From Paraprevotella xylaniphila YIT 11841 (lineage in GTDB: Bacteria; Bacteroidota; Bacteroidia; Bacteroidales; Bacteroidaceae): a stretch of DNA of 64,000 bases. The stretch covers positions 1-64,000 of the forward strand of contig NZ_GL883853.1 of NCBI RefSeq assembly GCF_000205165.1, in the 5' to 3' direction. Below, one piece after another: positions 47,929 to 57,610 of this stretch. The translations under genes and the position numbers were made by a program. Every line of letters begins with the position of its first letter. The first letter of the stretch is position 1. Under the pieces are notes generated by a model. The model saw nothing but the letters and a program-made list of their open reading frames with translations. It was not told where the DNA came from and searched no databases.

Positions 47929-48969
47929 ATGGCAAGAATAGAATATAATTATCCGTTACTTTCCCATAACACGTTCGGCATCGAAGCGCATGCAGACCGT
48001 TTTGTCGCATACGACAGCGTAGAAGACTTGCGGCAAGTCGTTCGCCGTCTCCGGGCGGACAGTCCCGACGTGCCGGTGTTGCATATCGGCGGCGGGAGCA
48101 ACCTTTTGTTCCTGTCCGATTTCAAGGGCGTGGTGCTGCATTCCGCCATCGGTGGAATCGAGTGTGAGGAACGGCCGGACGGGATACGGCTTCGTGTGGG
48201 GGCGGCCATCGTGTGGGACGATTTGGTGGCCTACTGCGTGGAGCACGGGTTCTACGGCCTGGAGAACCTTTCGTTCATACCGGGCGAAGTGGGTGCCTCT
48301 GCCGTGCAGAACATCGGGGCATACGGTGCGGAAGCCAAAGATGTAATTACGGCGGTGGAGGCCGTCGGCTTACGGGACGGCGAAGTCCGGGTGTTCGATG
48401 TTTCGGAATGCGGTTATGCTTATCGGAAAAGTATTTTTAAGGAAGAGTGGCGCGGACGTTACGCGGTGACGCATGTGCATTTCCGGTTGTCGTCCACGTT
48501 CCGCCCGAATCTGGATTACGGGGGGATACGTGAGGCTTTGAGTGCCGGGGGCATTCGTCCTGAGGAGGTCACGGCACAGGATTTGCGCCGCGTAGTGATT
48601 GCCATACGCAAGGCCAAGCTTCCAGACCCGAAAGTGCAGGGGAATGCAGGCAGCTTTTTCATGAATCCCGTGGTTTCGCGTGAGGTCTATGAGGCGATAA
48701 AAGGGGATTACCCCGACGTGCCCCGCTATGAGGTGGACGCGGAACGGGTGAAGATATCGGCCGGATGGCTCATCGAGCGGTGCGGTTGGAAAGGGCGGTC
48801 GCTCGGACGGGCGGCGGTGCACGACCGGCAGGCATTGGTGTTGGTGAACAAGGGCGGCGCGACGGGGCGCGACATACTGGCGTTGTGCGAAGCCATCCGT
48901 GCGGACGTGCTGTCCCGCTTCGGCATATCCATCACCCCGGAAGTAAATATTATAGGAGGGTGCGCATGA
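47929..48969 (+). CDS. murB: UDP-N-acetylmuramate dehydrogenase
   Basis: 346 residues; reduces UDP-GlcNAc-enolpyruvate to UDP-MurNAc using NADPH and FAD (peptidoglycan synthesis). Long (type I, E. coli-like) form. FAD motifs: [14 protein letters not shown] and [20 protein letters not shown]; the catalytic Ser is in [15 protein letters not shown] start at ATG 47929, since the upstream frame overlaps the lipoprotein gene. Its stop overlaps the next ATG (ATGA). Confidence 0.95.
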   Translation: MARIEYNYPLLSHNTFGIEAHADRFVAYDSVEDLRQVVRRLRADSPDVPVLHIGGGSNLLFLSDFKGVVLHSAIGGIECEERPDGIRLRVGAAIVWDDLVAYCVEHGFYGLENLSFIPGEVGASAVQNIGAYGAEAKDVITAVEAVGLRDGEVRVFDVSECGYAYRKSIFKEEWRGRYAVTHVHFRLSSTFRPNLDYGGIREALSAGGIRPEEVTAQDLRRVVIAIRKAKLPDPKVQGNAGSFFMNPVVSREVYEAIKGDYPDVPRYEVDAERVKISAGWLIERCGWKGRSLGRAAVHDRQALVLVNKGGATGRDILALCEAIRADVLSRFGISITPEVNIIGGCA

Positions 48970-49733
48970 AAATCACGTTTTTGGGTACGGGGACGAGTAC
49001 GGGAGTGCCGCAAATCGGTTGCTCGTGCAAGGTGTGCCGCAGTACGGATGCCCGTGACAAACGTTTGCGGACTTCCGTATTGGTGGAGACGGAGCAGACG
49101 AGAATCCTGTTGGACTGTGGCCCGGACTTCCGCCAACAAATCCTGCCGTTGGATTTCCGTCGTATAGACGCCGTGTTGCTTACCCACGAACATTACGACC
49201 ATGTGGGAGGGATAGACGACCTGCGCCCTTTCGGCGTGTTCGGCGACGTGCAGCTTTATGCGTCGGAGCGTACGGGCGGGCAGTTGCGCCAGAGCCTGCC
49301 TTATTGTTTTGTGGAGCATAAATATCCCGGCGTGCCCCAGCTCCGGCTTCATGCCGTCCGTCCGCACGAAGCGTTCCGGGTGGGGGAATTGCAGGTCACT
49401 CCCATAGAAGTGATGCACGCCCGGTTGCCCATATTGGGCTACCGTGTGGGGCGCATGGCTTACATTACGGACATGAAAACGATAGCGGACTGCGAGTTGG
49501 ATTACCTTCAAGGGCTGGAGTTGCTCGTCCTGAACGGTCTTCGCCACGAGCCTCATTATTCCCACCAGACGATAGAGGAGGCTTGTGCGTTTGCCCGCCG
49601 CTTACGTGTGCCGCGCACTTACCTCATCCACATGGGGCACCATATCGACTTGCATGCCGTGGAGGATGCTAGCCTGCCCGAGGGCGTACGGATGGCTTAC
49701 GACGGCTTGGTGGTGGAGGTGGAAGGGGAATGA
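48966..49733 (+). CDS. MBL-fold metal-dependent hydrolase (PhnP-like)
   Basis: 255 residues, metallo-beta-lactamase fold. Metal motif [18 protein letters not shown]-terminal [17 protein letters not shown] with CKVCRS Cys pair as in PhnP-type phosphodiesterases; [10 protein letters not shown] near the C-terminus. Probably a cyclic-phosphate phosphodiesterase, substrate not known. Start at ATG 48966 overlaps the murB stop by four bases, implying coupled translation. Confidence 0.9.
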   Translation: MKITFLGTGTSTGVPQIGCSCKVCRSTDARDKRLRTSVLVETEQTRILLDCGPDFRQQILPLDFRRIDAVLLTHEHYDHVGGIDDLRPFGVFGDVQLYASERTGGQLRQSLPYCFVEHKYPGVPQLRLHAVRPHEAFRVGELQVTPIEVMHARLPILGYRVGRMAYITDMKTIADCELDYLQGLELLVLNGLRHEPHYSHQTIEEACAFARRLRVPRTYLIHMGHHIDLHAVEDASLPEGVRMAYDGLVVEVEGE

Positions 49734-49763
49734 TTGGCGACAGGATTTTATAAAAGGATGTTC

Positions 49764-49796
49764 AAAGTCTGCCAAAATGGCAGACTTTTATTGTTT
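49764..49796 (+). terminator. intrinsic terminator after the MBL gene
   Basis: AAAGTCTGCC / GGCAGACTTT (10 bp) with a five-base loop and T-rich tail. A palindromic relative, CTGCCATTTTGGCAG, is at 50270-50284. Confidence 0.8.
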
Positions 49797-50203
49797 TTAG
49801 GTGCTAAAAGAACGGGAAAAAGGTTGTTCTGGGAAGAAAAAATGCTTCAAAATGGATTTTTATACGGTTTTTATGCTGTTTTTCAGCGTAAGTATCTCCG
49901 TTTTTCTGCGCCAAACGAAAAATCGTTCGCCTGAAAGCGATTTTTCGTTTGGCGCAGATTGATTTTCGGAGGAACCTCAAATGGCATAAAAACGGGCTGT
50001 GACGGGAAGGAAAGCCTCGTTTTTCAGTTTTGTTTTTTCTATTTGCTTCTTTTTTCCATACAGGATTTCCTGACCCGAGGAAAGTGATTTTTGCTTTTTA
50101 CTGACCGCTTGCCTTCTGTCATGAGGATAGGGGCTTTGGTGTCGTGCCGGTTTGTCCGAAAGAAGCGTAGAATGCTTTCTTTATGTCAAAGTCTCCATTC
50201 ATG
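49797..50203. other. non-coding stretch containing repeat copy D
   Basis: Apart from repeat copy D (49896-49969) I see no gene. It is T-rich around 50030-50060. Confidence 0.45.
49896..49969. repeat. palindromic intergenic repeat, copy D
   Basis: The most regular copy: a perfect 20-bp inverted repeat (49906-49925 with 49938-49957), i.e. CTGCGCCAAACGAAAAATCG and its complement, with 12 bases between; an outer CTCCG/CGGAG frames it. Shares TCTGCGCCAAA and GATTTTTC modules with copies A and B. Confidence 0.8.
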
Positions 50204-50255
50204 AGAATCCCGTATTTCCGTCCGGTGAGCCGAAAGGGTGGAAATACGGGATTCT
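50204..50255. repeat. 16-bp perfect inverted repeat
   Basis: 50204-50219 is the exact complement of 50240-50255, with a 20-base loop. No T run of note follows, so it is not a standard terminator; it lies between the MBL gene and the converging MATE gene. Confidence 0.6.
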
Positions 50256-50337
50256 TGTAAGGGTTCAGACTGCCATTTTGGCAGATATTACGAAATGCCG
50301 TTCCATCGGGGGATATTTTGTCCGATGCAGTAGTTTT

Positions 50338-51693
50338 TCACCCGGCGGCCATCGTGCGTGTTTTACGGAGGAAACGGCGGCAGAAGAGTGCCCCGGCCAA
50401 CGTCAATGCCACAGGGAAAGCCATCCATATTCCAGCCGGCCCTCCATGGAACGTAAAGCCCAATAGATAGCTCAGCGGCAGGGAAATGACAATGTAGCAC
50501 AGGAAAGCGTAACGCATGAGCGGGCGTACGTCGGCAATGCCTCTTAGTGAATTGGCGAAATTGATTTGCAGGCCGTCACCGAATTGGTATAATACGAACG
50601 GGATGACCAGGCTGACGACAATATGCCGGATGTCCGTGTCGTCGGTGAAGAAAGCGCAGATGTCTGTGATGAAAGTGCTGATGGTGATGGCCAGTGCCAG
50701 TCCGGTGGCCAGAATCATCAGGTAGCCGGTGAGGGAACTGCGGCGCACGTTCCTGGTGTCGTTTACCCCATGGAAATGGCTGACCCGTATGGCTACGGCC
50801 GCCCCGATGCCATAATATACCATGAAGCAGGTGGAACCGACGCTCGTCATGATTTGATGGGCGGCGAGGGGAGCGGCACCAATCCAACCTTGCATCACGG
50901 CGCACAAAGAAAACGAAGCTGTCTCCATGCCCATTTGCAGTCCGAGCGGCCGGCCCAGTTTATGCAGCAGACGGCGCATGTCGGTGGTTTCGCCTTTGGC
51001 TTGGAAGCCGGAATGATATTTTTTATACTTTTCGTTTGAAGTGAATATACCGTAAATGACCATCAGCATAAGGATGCGTGACAGGGTGGTAGAGATGCCG
51101 GCGCCTAATAGTCCGAGTTGTGGGAAAGGGCCTATACCGTAAATCAGCAGGTAGTTTCCCACGATGTTGAACAAGTTTGCACTGATCATAATCCACATCG
51201 GTGTACGGGTGTTGCCGATACTGTCGAAGAATTGCTTGAAAGCATTGAAAAGGGATTGGATGGGTATGGAAAGCGCGACGACGATGTAGTACGGCCGGAT
51301 TTCGGGGAGAAGCTCTTCGGGTTGTCCCATGTGCCCCAAGAAAAAGTAGAGCGTCCCCATCAGCAGGAACAGTACCATGCCCAGTGCGCCGTTGACTTGA
51401 AGTCCGGCTTTCAATGCCTTGCCGGCATTTTCGAATTCCCCCCGGGCGTGCATTGGACCTATGACCGGAGTGATGGCGTAAGAATAACCTAAGGCAAAAA
51501 TCAACACCAACACCATGATGTTGTTGACGAAGCCTGCGGCGGCCAATGAGTGTGCACTGAAACGACCCACCATGATGGTGTCGGCCAGTCCTTGTATGAT
51601 GGTACCTAACTGCCCTACAATGATGGGGATGCCTAATGTGGCCAAGGCACGAATGTGCCTGCCGTACGTGATAGCCTGATCGGATGCTTGCAT
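50338..51693 (-). CDS. MATE family efflux transporter (second copy)
   Basis: 451-residue inner-membrane MATE antiporter with about 12 helices; N-terminal ALATLGIPIIVGQLGTIIQG and PVIGPMHARGEFENA are typical of the NorM-like branch. Not closely similar to the first MATE protein at 22223. It has its own minus-strand promoter, separating it from the his-lys operon upstream. Substrate unknown. Confidence 0.92.
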   Translation of the reverse strand: MQASDQAITYGRHIRALATLGIPIIVGQLGTIIQGLADTIMVGRFSAHSLAAAGFVNNIMVLVLIFALGYSYAITPVIGPMHARGEFENAGKALKAGLQVNGALGMVLFLLMGTLYFFLGHMGQPEELLPEIRPYYIVVALSIPIQSLFNAFKQFFDSIGNTRTPMWIMISANLFNIVGNYLLIYGIGPFPQLGLLGAGISTTLSRILMLMVIYGIFTSNEKYKKYHSGFQAKGETTDMRRLLHKLGRPLGLQMGMETASFSLCAVMQGWIGAAPLAAHQIMTSVGSTCFMVYYGIGAAVAIRVSHFHGVNDTRNVRRSSLTGYLMILATGLALAITISTFITDICAFFTDDTDIRHIVVSLVIPFVLYQFGDGLQINFANSLRGIADVRPLMRYAFLCYIVISLPLSYLLGFTFHGGPAGIWMAFPVALTLAGALFCRRFLRKTRTMAAG

Positions 51694-51712
51694 AAGTCGT
51701 GATTTTAGGCCG

Positions 51713-51720
51713 CAAAGTTA
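51713..51720 (-). promoter_or_regulatory. TAnnTTTG promoter for the second MATE gene
   Basis: TAACTTTG on the minus strand, 20 bases before the ATG at 51693. Confidence 0.65.
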
Positions 51721-51762
51721 CGATTTATCAGGCTTATGTGCAAACGATTCTTCCGCTCTGTT

Positions 51763-52944
51763 TCAGAAAGCCTTGCGGTAGAACCGTGTGCGTGGAGCGG
51801 TCCGGTAGTCCATCCACGAACAGGCGTGCCATCCGAACAGACGCATTTCGTACCAAAGGAAAGACAGGTGGTAGGGGCGTTCTCCCAACGCACGTGCCGA
51901 ACGGTTGAACCATACGGTTTTCCATACGCAGAGGAGGATAAACAATAGGGATATGATGGCCGTGGCCGCCCATTGATGCTGCCATACGCTCCATCCGAGG
52001 GACAGGGCCGTGGCACAATAGAATAAAGGTACGACGGCTTGTTTCAAGTTGAACGTCAGTCGATAACGCCATGTTTTCTTGAAATGTCTCCGGGTTTCCA
52101 TATAGAAAGTGCGCTTGAGTCTCCATTGTTTTCCGGATGTCATGTCCTCACACTCCACTTTGCTGTCCGGATGTAGGGAAACGGCGGTATTTCCGACACA
52201 GCTGTGGCGGTTGACCAACAATTCCGTCACCCCACCGATAAGGTTGATGTCGTCGGCAAATCCTTTATGAGCCATGAACAGGCTTTTGCGATAGGCTATA
52301 TTGGCCGGATTACAACGGTAGGCCTTATGTCGTGTGGCCCAAGGCAAGTATTGCATCTGGTGGAAGAGGTTGAAGAAAATAGTTTTACGGGAAAGCAAGC
52401 GCTTGTCCGGCATATAGTTGGCATATCCCAATACGATTTGTATGCCGTCGTGGAAATGTCCGGCCATAATGGAGAGCCAATGAGGAGAACACGGACGGCT
52501 GTCCGGTTCGGTCAGCAGCAGCCATTCGTATTGTGCGGCCTTGATACCGATGGTCAGCGACAGGCGTTTATGGCTGATATGGCGTGCACCGGACGGGGTG
52601 AAGGTATGATGCAGGTTGGCGTATTTCAGTTCCAGGGTTTTCAGTACGTCTTCCGTGTCGTCGGTCGATGCGTCATTCACGACGATAACTTCGAAACGCT
52701 CATATTCCTGTTCCAGTATCCGGGGAAGGTTGCTGCGTAACGCGTCGGCTTGGTTGTGCGTGGCGATGACGACGGAAATGGCCTCTTTCGGGCGACTGTC
52801 CGAGGATTGCGCCTCCGTTTCTTGCTGTTCTACCATGCGTGCCGTCCGCTTATAGGAACGGGCGGTACAGAAATGTGCTGCCCACGTCAGTGCGAAACCG
52901 GCGTAGGCAGCATTTTCCAAAAGGAAAGTTATGAGTGGATACAT
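51763..52944 (-). CDS. family 2 glycosyltransferase, membrane-anchored
   Basis: 393 residues: one N-terminal membrane segment (1-25), a GT2 catalytic domain (SVVIATHNQADALRSNL with the nucleotide-binding region, NDASTDDT, then LLLTEPDSRP where the DxD-type metal motif is found), and two further hydrophobic segments near 310-360. It likely adds a sugar at the cytoplasmic face of the inner membrane, acceptor unknown. Its ATG overlaps the lysA stop by one base, so it belongs to the his-lys operon and is its last gene. Confidence 0.85.
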   Translation of the reverse strand: MYPLITFLLENAAYAGFALTWAAHFCTARSYKRTARMVEQQETEAQSSDSRPKEAISVVIATHNQADALRSNLPRILEQEYERFEVIVVNDASTDDTEDVLKTLELKYANLHHTFTPSGARHISHKRLSLTIGIKAAQYEWLLLTEPDSRPCSPHWLSIMAGHFHDGIQIVLGYANYMPDKRLLSRKTIFFNLFHQMQYLPWATRHKAYRCNPANIAYRKSLFMAHKGFADDINLIGGVTELLVNRHSCVGNTAVSLHPDSKVECEDMTSGKQWRLKRTFYMETRRHFKKTWRYRLTFNLKQAVVPLFYCATALSLGWSVWQHQWAATAIISLLFILLCVWKTVWFNRSARALGERPYHLSFLWYEMRLFGWHACSWMDYRTAPRTRFYRKAF

Positions 52945-54104
52945 TATACGAAATCTTCAGTAGTATATCCGGCCGGCAATTCGCGGCAGTTATATCTTGA
53001 AGCCATGATCTCACCGTAAGCCCCGGCTGAACGCAGAGCCAAAAGGTCGCCGCGATGGCAACGGTTGAGGTCGAATGCCTTGACAAATACATCGCTCGAC
53101 TCGCAGATAGGGCCTACAACGTCGTAGGTTTCCTTGCGCTCGTCGCTGCTCAGGTTCTCAATGGAATGGAAAGCCTGATAGAGGGCAGGGCGGATGAGGT
53201 CTGTCATGCCTGCGTCCACGATGGCAAACTGCTTGTATGTGGCTTGTTTGACATAGAGTACACGTGTAATCAGGCTGCCACACTGGCCCACGACGGCCCG
53301 CCCCAGTTCGAAATGGAGCTGTTGGTCCGGTCGCAGATGCAGATGCTTGCGGTAGGTTTGGAAATAGTCTGCAAAATGGGGAACCGGCACTTCGTTCGGA
53401 TGTTGGTAGTCGATGCCCAATCCGCCACCCACGTTGATGTTCTTCACCGTAATGTGGTGGCGTTCCAGCCGGTCTTGCAGTTCGTTGACGCGGTTGCACA
53501 ATGCCACGAAATCTCCCATTTCAAGTATCTGTGAACCGATATGGAAATGCAGCCCGACGAACTCCACATGTTTTAACGATGCAGCGATTTCTATGACCTT
53601 TTCCATGTCGGCCATGGCTATGCCGAATTTGTTTTCGGCCAGTCCGGTCGTGATATTGGCATGGGTATGCGCCCCTACGTCTGGATTGATGCGGAATGAG
53701 ACGCGGGCGATTTTGTCTTTTTCGCCGGCCAACTGGTTGATGACTTCCAGTTCCGGTAAGCTTTCCACGTTGAAGTATGCGATACCGGCATCCAGTCCTA
53801 CATTGATTTCCCAATCGCTTTTTCCTACGCCGGCAAACACGATTTTATCCGCCGGGAATCCGGCATCCAGACAGGCCTTGATTTCTCCGCCGCTTACGCA
53901 GTCGGCTCCGAATCCTGCCGCACAGATGATGCGCAGCAGTTTGCGGTTGGCATTGGCTTTTACGGCATAATGTACATGATAATTATCGTTTTTGCCTGTT
54001 TCTGACTTGATGGTATCCAGTGTTTTGCGGAGCAACTCCGTGTCATAATAATAAAACGGAGTTCTTACCGTATTGAATTTTTCTATCGGAAATGAACCTT
54101 TCAT
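52944..54104 (-). CDS. lysA: diaminopimelate decarboxylase
   Basis: PLP enzyme for the last step of lysine synthesis; 386 residues, shorter than the E. coli enzyme (420) but usual for Bacteroidetes. PLP Lys in VHYAVKANANR; GADCVSGGEI; HFHIGSQI; and the active-site Cys region VGPICESSDVF. Cytosolic. Lies 9 bases after lysC. Confidence 0.95.
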   Translation of the reverse strand: MKGSFPIEKFNTVRTPFYYYDTELLRKTLDTIKSETGKNDNYHVHYAVKANANRKLLRIICAAGFGADCVSGGEIKACLDAGFPADKIVFAGVGKSDWEINVGLDAGIAYFNVESLPELEVINQLAGEKDKIARVSFRINPDVGAHTHANITTGLAENKFGIAMADMEKVIEIAASLKHVEFVGLHFHIGSQILEMGDFVALCNRVNELQDRLERHHITVKNINVGGGLGIDYQHPNEVPVPHFADYFQTYRKHLHLRPDQQLHFELGRAVVGQCGSLITRVLYVKQATYKQFAIVDAGMTDLIRPALYQAFHSIENLSSDERKETYDVVGPICESSDVFVKAFDLNRCHRGDLLALRSAGAYGEIMASRYNCRELPAGYTTEDFV

Positions 54105-54113
54105 ATCCTCATA

Positions 54114-55433
54114 TTAATTGTTGAACAACGTGTCGCTGAGTGCCTGAAGCGCACTTTTCTTGTCTTCTTCGTTAATCAGGAATGAGATGTTATGGTTGCT
54201 TCCACCGTATGAAATCATTTGTACGGGGATGTCTTTCAACGCTTTTGCAGCCTGGCTTTCAAAACCGACGTTGTCTCGCGAAAGGTCGCCTACTACACAA
54301 ATGATACACATATTCTCTTTGACGGTCACCGTTCCGTATTTCATCAGGTCGGCCACAATGTCTTTCAAATACGACTTGTTGTCGATCGTAACAGACACAC
54401 CTACTTCCGAGGTGCTTACCATGTCGATGCTCGTTTTGTAGCTTTCGAAGATTTCGAACACTTTGCGTAAGAAGCCGTAGGCCAACAACATACGGCTAGA
54501 GTGTATTTGTATGGAGATGATGTTGTCTTTGGCAGCAACGGCTTTGATTTTTCCTTCCTGAAACTCGTTGTTGATTATCGTTCCGGGAGCCGATGGATCC
54601 ATGGTGTTCAGCAAGCGTACGGGTACTCCGGCGAATTTAGCCGGTTGGATGCAGGTCGGATGCAGGATTTTGGCTCCGAAATAAGCCAGTTCCGCCGCTT
54701 CTTCGAAATGAAGTTGACGTACGGGCTTCGTTTTGTCTACGATGCGCGGGTCGTTGTTGTGCATGCCGTCGATGTCCGTCCATATCTGGATTTCCTCACT
54801 CTTTATCGCAGCCCCGATGAGGCAGGCCGTATAGTCCGAACCGCCACGTTGCAAGTTGTCCACCTCGCCGTATGCGTTACGGCAGATGAAGCCTTGTGTG
54901 ATGTAAATCTGGTATCCGGGGTTGGCAGCCAACAATTCGTTGATTTTCTCTTTGATGTAATTGAAATCCGGTTCGGAATTTTTGTCCGTACGCATAAAAT
55001 CGAGTGCCGACAACAGGATAGTCTTTACACCACATTCCTTTAGGTAATTTGTCACCATGTTGGTACTGATGACTTCTCCTTGGGCCAGGACGACTTTTTC
55101 TTCGAACGAAGTGAACAGGATTTTAGTGAAACTTCTCAAATAGTCGAACTCATCTTTCAAAAAGTCCAATGTTTTCTGTTTGTATTCTTCCGTGGCATAC
55201 AATTCATCTACATGTTGGCGGTATTTTTGTTCCAACTGGTTGATGACGTTATTGGCACCTTCCGGATTCTTCTTATAAAGGTAATCGGATATTTCGACTA
55301 ACGTATTCGTTGTACCGGACATGGCGGAAAGCACAATCATGTTGGGCGTGCCGTCCTGCGTAATCAACCGACATACATCTTTCATCCTTTGTGCGGAACC
55401 CACAGATGTTCCGCCGAACTTCATTACTTTCAT
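54114..55433 (-). CDS. lysC: aspartate kinase (monofunctional)
   Basis: 439 residues; phosphorylates aspartate to start the lysine, threonine and methionine branch. N-terminal KFGGTSVGSAQRMK kinase motif, then two ACT domains near the C-terminus (SIQIHSSRMLLAYGFLRKVFE and IICVVGDLSRDNVG), which normally bind the lysine feedback inhibitor. Monofunctional, not fused to homoserine dehydrogenase. In the his-lys operon, between ftsE and lysA. Confidence 0.96.
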   Translation of the reverse strand: MKVMKFGGTSVGSAQRMKDVCRLITQDGTPNMIVLSAMSGTTNTLVEISDYLYKKNPEGANNVINQLEQKYRQHVDELYATEEYKQKTLDFLKDEFDYLRSFTKILFTSFEEKVVLAQGEVISTNMVTNYLKECGVKTILLSALDFMRTDKNSEPDFNYIKEKINELLAANPGYQIYITQGFICRNAYGEVDNLQRGGSDYTACLIGAAIKSEEIQIWTDIDGMHNNDPRIVDKTKPVRQLHFEEAAELAYFGAKILHPTCIQPAKFAGVPVRLLNTMDPSAPGTIINNEFQEGKIKAVAAKDNIISIQIHSSRMLLAYGFLRKVFEIFESYKTSIDMVSTSEVGVSVTIDNKSYLKDIVADLMKYGTVTVKENMCIICVVGDLSRDNVGFESQAAKALKDIPVQMISYGGSNHNISFLINEEDKKSALQALSDTLFNN

Positions 55434-55448
55434 ATCGAATATTGGGTT

Positions 55449-56186
55449 TTAGTTATTCTCATTTATATTTTCTTCAATACTTTTCGATTCGATGGCATCA
55501 GGAGCCAACAAGGGAGTGTAAGTGTCCGTGCATTCCTGCAAACGTCCTTCTCCGCAACGATAGACTACGCCCGGGAATTCGGATATCAGTTCTTCGTTGT
55601 GCGTGCTCAGCACGACGGTGGTACCGGCTTTGCTGATGTCGTACAAAATTGCGGTGGCCCGACGTCCGTTCTCTTTGTCTAAATTTCCGGTCGCTTCGTC
55701 GGCAAGGATAATGTCCGGGCGGTTCAGGATGGCTCTTGCGATACACACGCATTGTTGTTCTCCACCCGACAACTGGTAAGGCATTTGGTCGGCTTTGGCC
55801 GTCATGCCCACTTGTTCAAGTACTTCATGGATCCGCATGTTCCGTTCCTTCTTCTTTTTCCATCCGGTAGCTTTGAGTACGAAATCCAGGTTGGCCCGTA
55901 CGGTACGGTCGTTGAGCAGTTGGAAATCCTGAAATACGATACCTAGCCGTTTGCGTAGTGCCGGGATGTGCCTGCGTTTGATTTTGGTCATTTCGCGATC
56001 GAGCACACGCGCACTTCCCGTATGCACATCCAGTTCGCCATAGAACGTCTTCAGCAGGGAACTTTTCCCGGTACCTACTTTACCGGTCAGGTAAATGAAT
56101 TCTCCGGCTTCAGCCTGGAAATTCACGCCTTTCAGAATGACATGTTCTTCTTGGACTATATCCACATTTTGATATTCGATGCGCAT
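55449..56186 (-). CDS. ftsE: FtsE-like ABC ATP-binding protein
   Basis: 245-residue ATPase of the FtsE type (cell-division ABC with FtsX). Walker A TGKVGTGKSSLLK, Q-loop VFQDFQ, signature LSGGEQQ, Walker B IILADEATGNLD, H-loop STHN. Two departures from the usual FtsE sequence: the residue after SGGEQQ is Cys (normally Arg), and the Walker B neighbour is Ala (ADEAT rather than ADEPT). No ftsX is adjacent. It sits in an amino-acid biosynthesis operon. Assigning FtsE versus another ABC-type ATPase is by similarity only. Confidence 0.85.
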   Translation of the reverse strand: MRIEYQNVDIVQEEHVILKGVNFQAEAGEFIYLTGKVGTGKSSLLKTFYGELDVHTGSARVLDREMTKIKRRHIPALRKRLGIVFQDFQLLNDRTVRANLDFVLKATGWKKKKERNMRIHEVLEQVGMTAKADQMPYQLSGGEQQCVCIARAILNRPDIILADEATGNLDKENGRRATAILYDISKAGTTVVLSTHNEELISEFPGVVYRCGEGRLQECTDTYTPLLAPDAIESKSIEENINENN

Positions 56187-56205
56187 ATATGTTTCTTTTA
56201 GGAGG

Positions 56206-56820
56206 TTAGTGTTTTTTCCACCCTGGCTTGTGGCGGGCCTGTAATTCTGCGGCCATCTGCTCTATACGTAGTCCTTTGGAGGTAAGCAGGACGATGAGAT
56301 GGTATAGCATGTCCGAACCTTCATAAATGAGGCGTTCGTCTGTGCCGTTAACAGCCTCTATGACGGCCTCCAAGGCTTCTTCGCCCACTTTCTGCGCCAT
56401 ACGGTTGATACCGTCCTTAAACAAACTCGTAGTGTATGACCCTTCGGGCATTTCCTTATGTCGTGTTTCGATAAAATCTTGTAACTCGCTAAGGAATGTC
56501 AAGGGATTGGCTTCATTTTTCTCTCCCCAGCAAGTATCGGTACCGGTATGGCACACCGGGCCTTCGGGATGTACCCGGACGAGTAGCGTATCATGGTCGC
56601 AGTCGTTTTTGATGGAAACGACATGCAAAAAGTTTCCACTGGTTTCACCTTTGGTCCATAGCCGGCTTTTACTGCGGCTGAAGAATGTTACCTTTCCGGT
56701 TTCCAATGTCTTGTCGTAGGCTTCACGGTTCATGAATCCCAACATCAAGACGTTTTTAGTCTCGGCGTCCTGGATGACAGCCGGTACGAGGCCGTCCATC
56801 TTGTCGAAATCTATTTCCAT
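56206..56820 (-). CDS. hisIE: bifunctional HisI/HisE (cyclohydrolase/pyrophosphatase)
   Basis: 204 residues joining phosphoribosyl-AMP cyclohydrolase (residues 1-~105; TFFSRSKSRLWTKGETSGN, zinc-site CDHDTLLV and GPVCHTGTDTCW) with phosphoribosyl-ATP pyrophosphatase (~110-204; the KVGEEALEAVIEA helix). Steps two and three of histidine synthesis. Comes 29 bases after hisF and 19 before ftsE. Confidence 0.95.
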   Translation of the reverse strand: MEIDFDKMDGLVPAVIQDAETKNVLMLGFMNREAYDKTLETGKVTFFSRSKSRLWTKGETSGNFLHVVSIKNDCDHDTLLVRVHPEGPVCHTGTDTCWGEKNEANPLTFLSELQDFIETRHKEMPEGSYTTSLFKDGINRMAQKVGEEALEAVIEAVNGTDERLIYEGSDMLYHLIVLLTSKGLRIEQMAAELQARHKPGWKKH

Positions 56821-56849
56821 ATATATAATAGGTGTTTGATATGTCTTTT

Positions 56850-57608
56850 TTAAATTCTAACGTTAATGCCTTCCGACTTTAGCCATGTTTTCAGTTCCGG
56901 AATGGAAATCTCTCCGAAATGGAAGACGCTGGCAGCCAGTGCGGCATCGCTTTTCCCTTCGATGAAAGTGTCCCGGAAATGCTCTTTGCTTCCGGCTCCT
57001 CCCGAGGCGATAACCGGGATGCTCAGCTCCTCTGCGAGACGTGAAAGAGCTTGGTTGGCATAGCCGTTTTTCACTCCGTCGTGGTCCATGGACGTAAACA
57101 GGATTTCACCGGCTCCCCGGTCGCATGCTTCGCGTGCCCATTCGAACAGGTTCCGTCCTGTGCGTATGCGTCCGCCGTTCAGGTAACAGAACCAACCTTC
57201 TTCGGTCTCTTTGGCATCAATGGCCACCACGCAGACTTGTGACCCGAAATGCCCCGTAATCTCGTTGATAAGTACGGGGTTACGCAAGGCTGCCGAGTTG
57301 ACACTCACTTTGTCGGCTCCGGCATTCAGCAACCGTTCCACATCGGCCAGTTCGTTGATACCGCCGCCGACGGTGAAGGGGATGGATATTTCTGCCGCCA
57401 CGCGCTGCACCATTTCCGTGAATGTCTTACGGCCTTCGTGGCTGGCCGTAATGTCCAAATATACCAGTTCGTCCGCTCCCTGTTCGCTGTAAGCCTTGCC
57501 CAGTTCCACCGGGTCTCCGGCTTGGCGCAGGTTCACGAAATTAGTCCCCTTTACCGTCTGTCCGTTCTTGACATCCAGACAGGGGATGATACGTTTTGCC
57601 AATGCCAT
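56850..57608 (-). CDS. hisF: imidazole glycerol phosphate synthase cyclase subunit
   Basis: 252-residue (beta/alpha)8 barrel working with HisH. The catalytic Asp residues are in [15 protein letters not shown] (Asp11) and [12 protein letters not shown] (Asp130); phosphate sites in [10 protein letters not shown] and [11 protein letters not shown]. Starts 2 bases after hisA. Confidence 0.97.
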   Translation of the reverse strand: MALAKRIIPCLDVKNGQTVKGTNFVNLRQAGDPVELGKAYSEQGADELVYLDITASHEGRKTFTEMVQRVAAEISIPFTVGGGINELADVERLLNAGADKVSVNSAALRNPVLINEITGHFGSQVCVVAIDAKETEEGWFCYLNGGRIRTGRNLFEWAREACDRGAGEILFTSMDHDGVKNGYANQALSRLAEELSIPVIASGGAGSKEHFRDTFIEGKSDAALAASVFHFGEISIPELKTWLKSEGINVRI

Positions 57609-57610
57609 AC

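Noticed and set aside
49734-49934. 66-residue ORF after the MBL gene
   Set aside because: It runs through the intrinsic terminator at 49764 and into repeat copy D; no protein signature.
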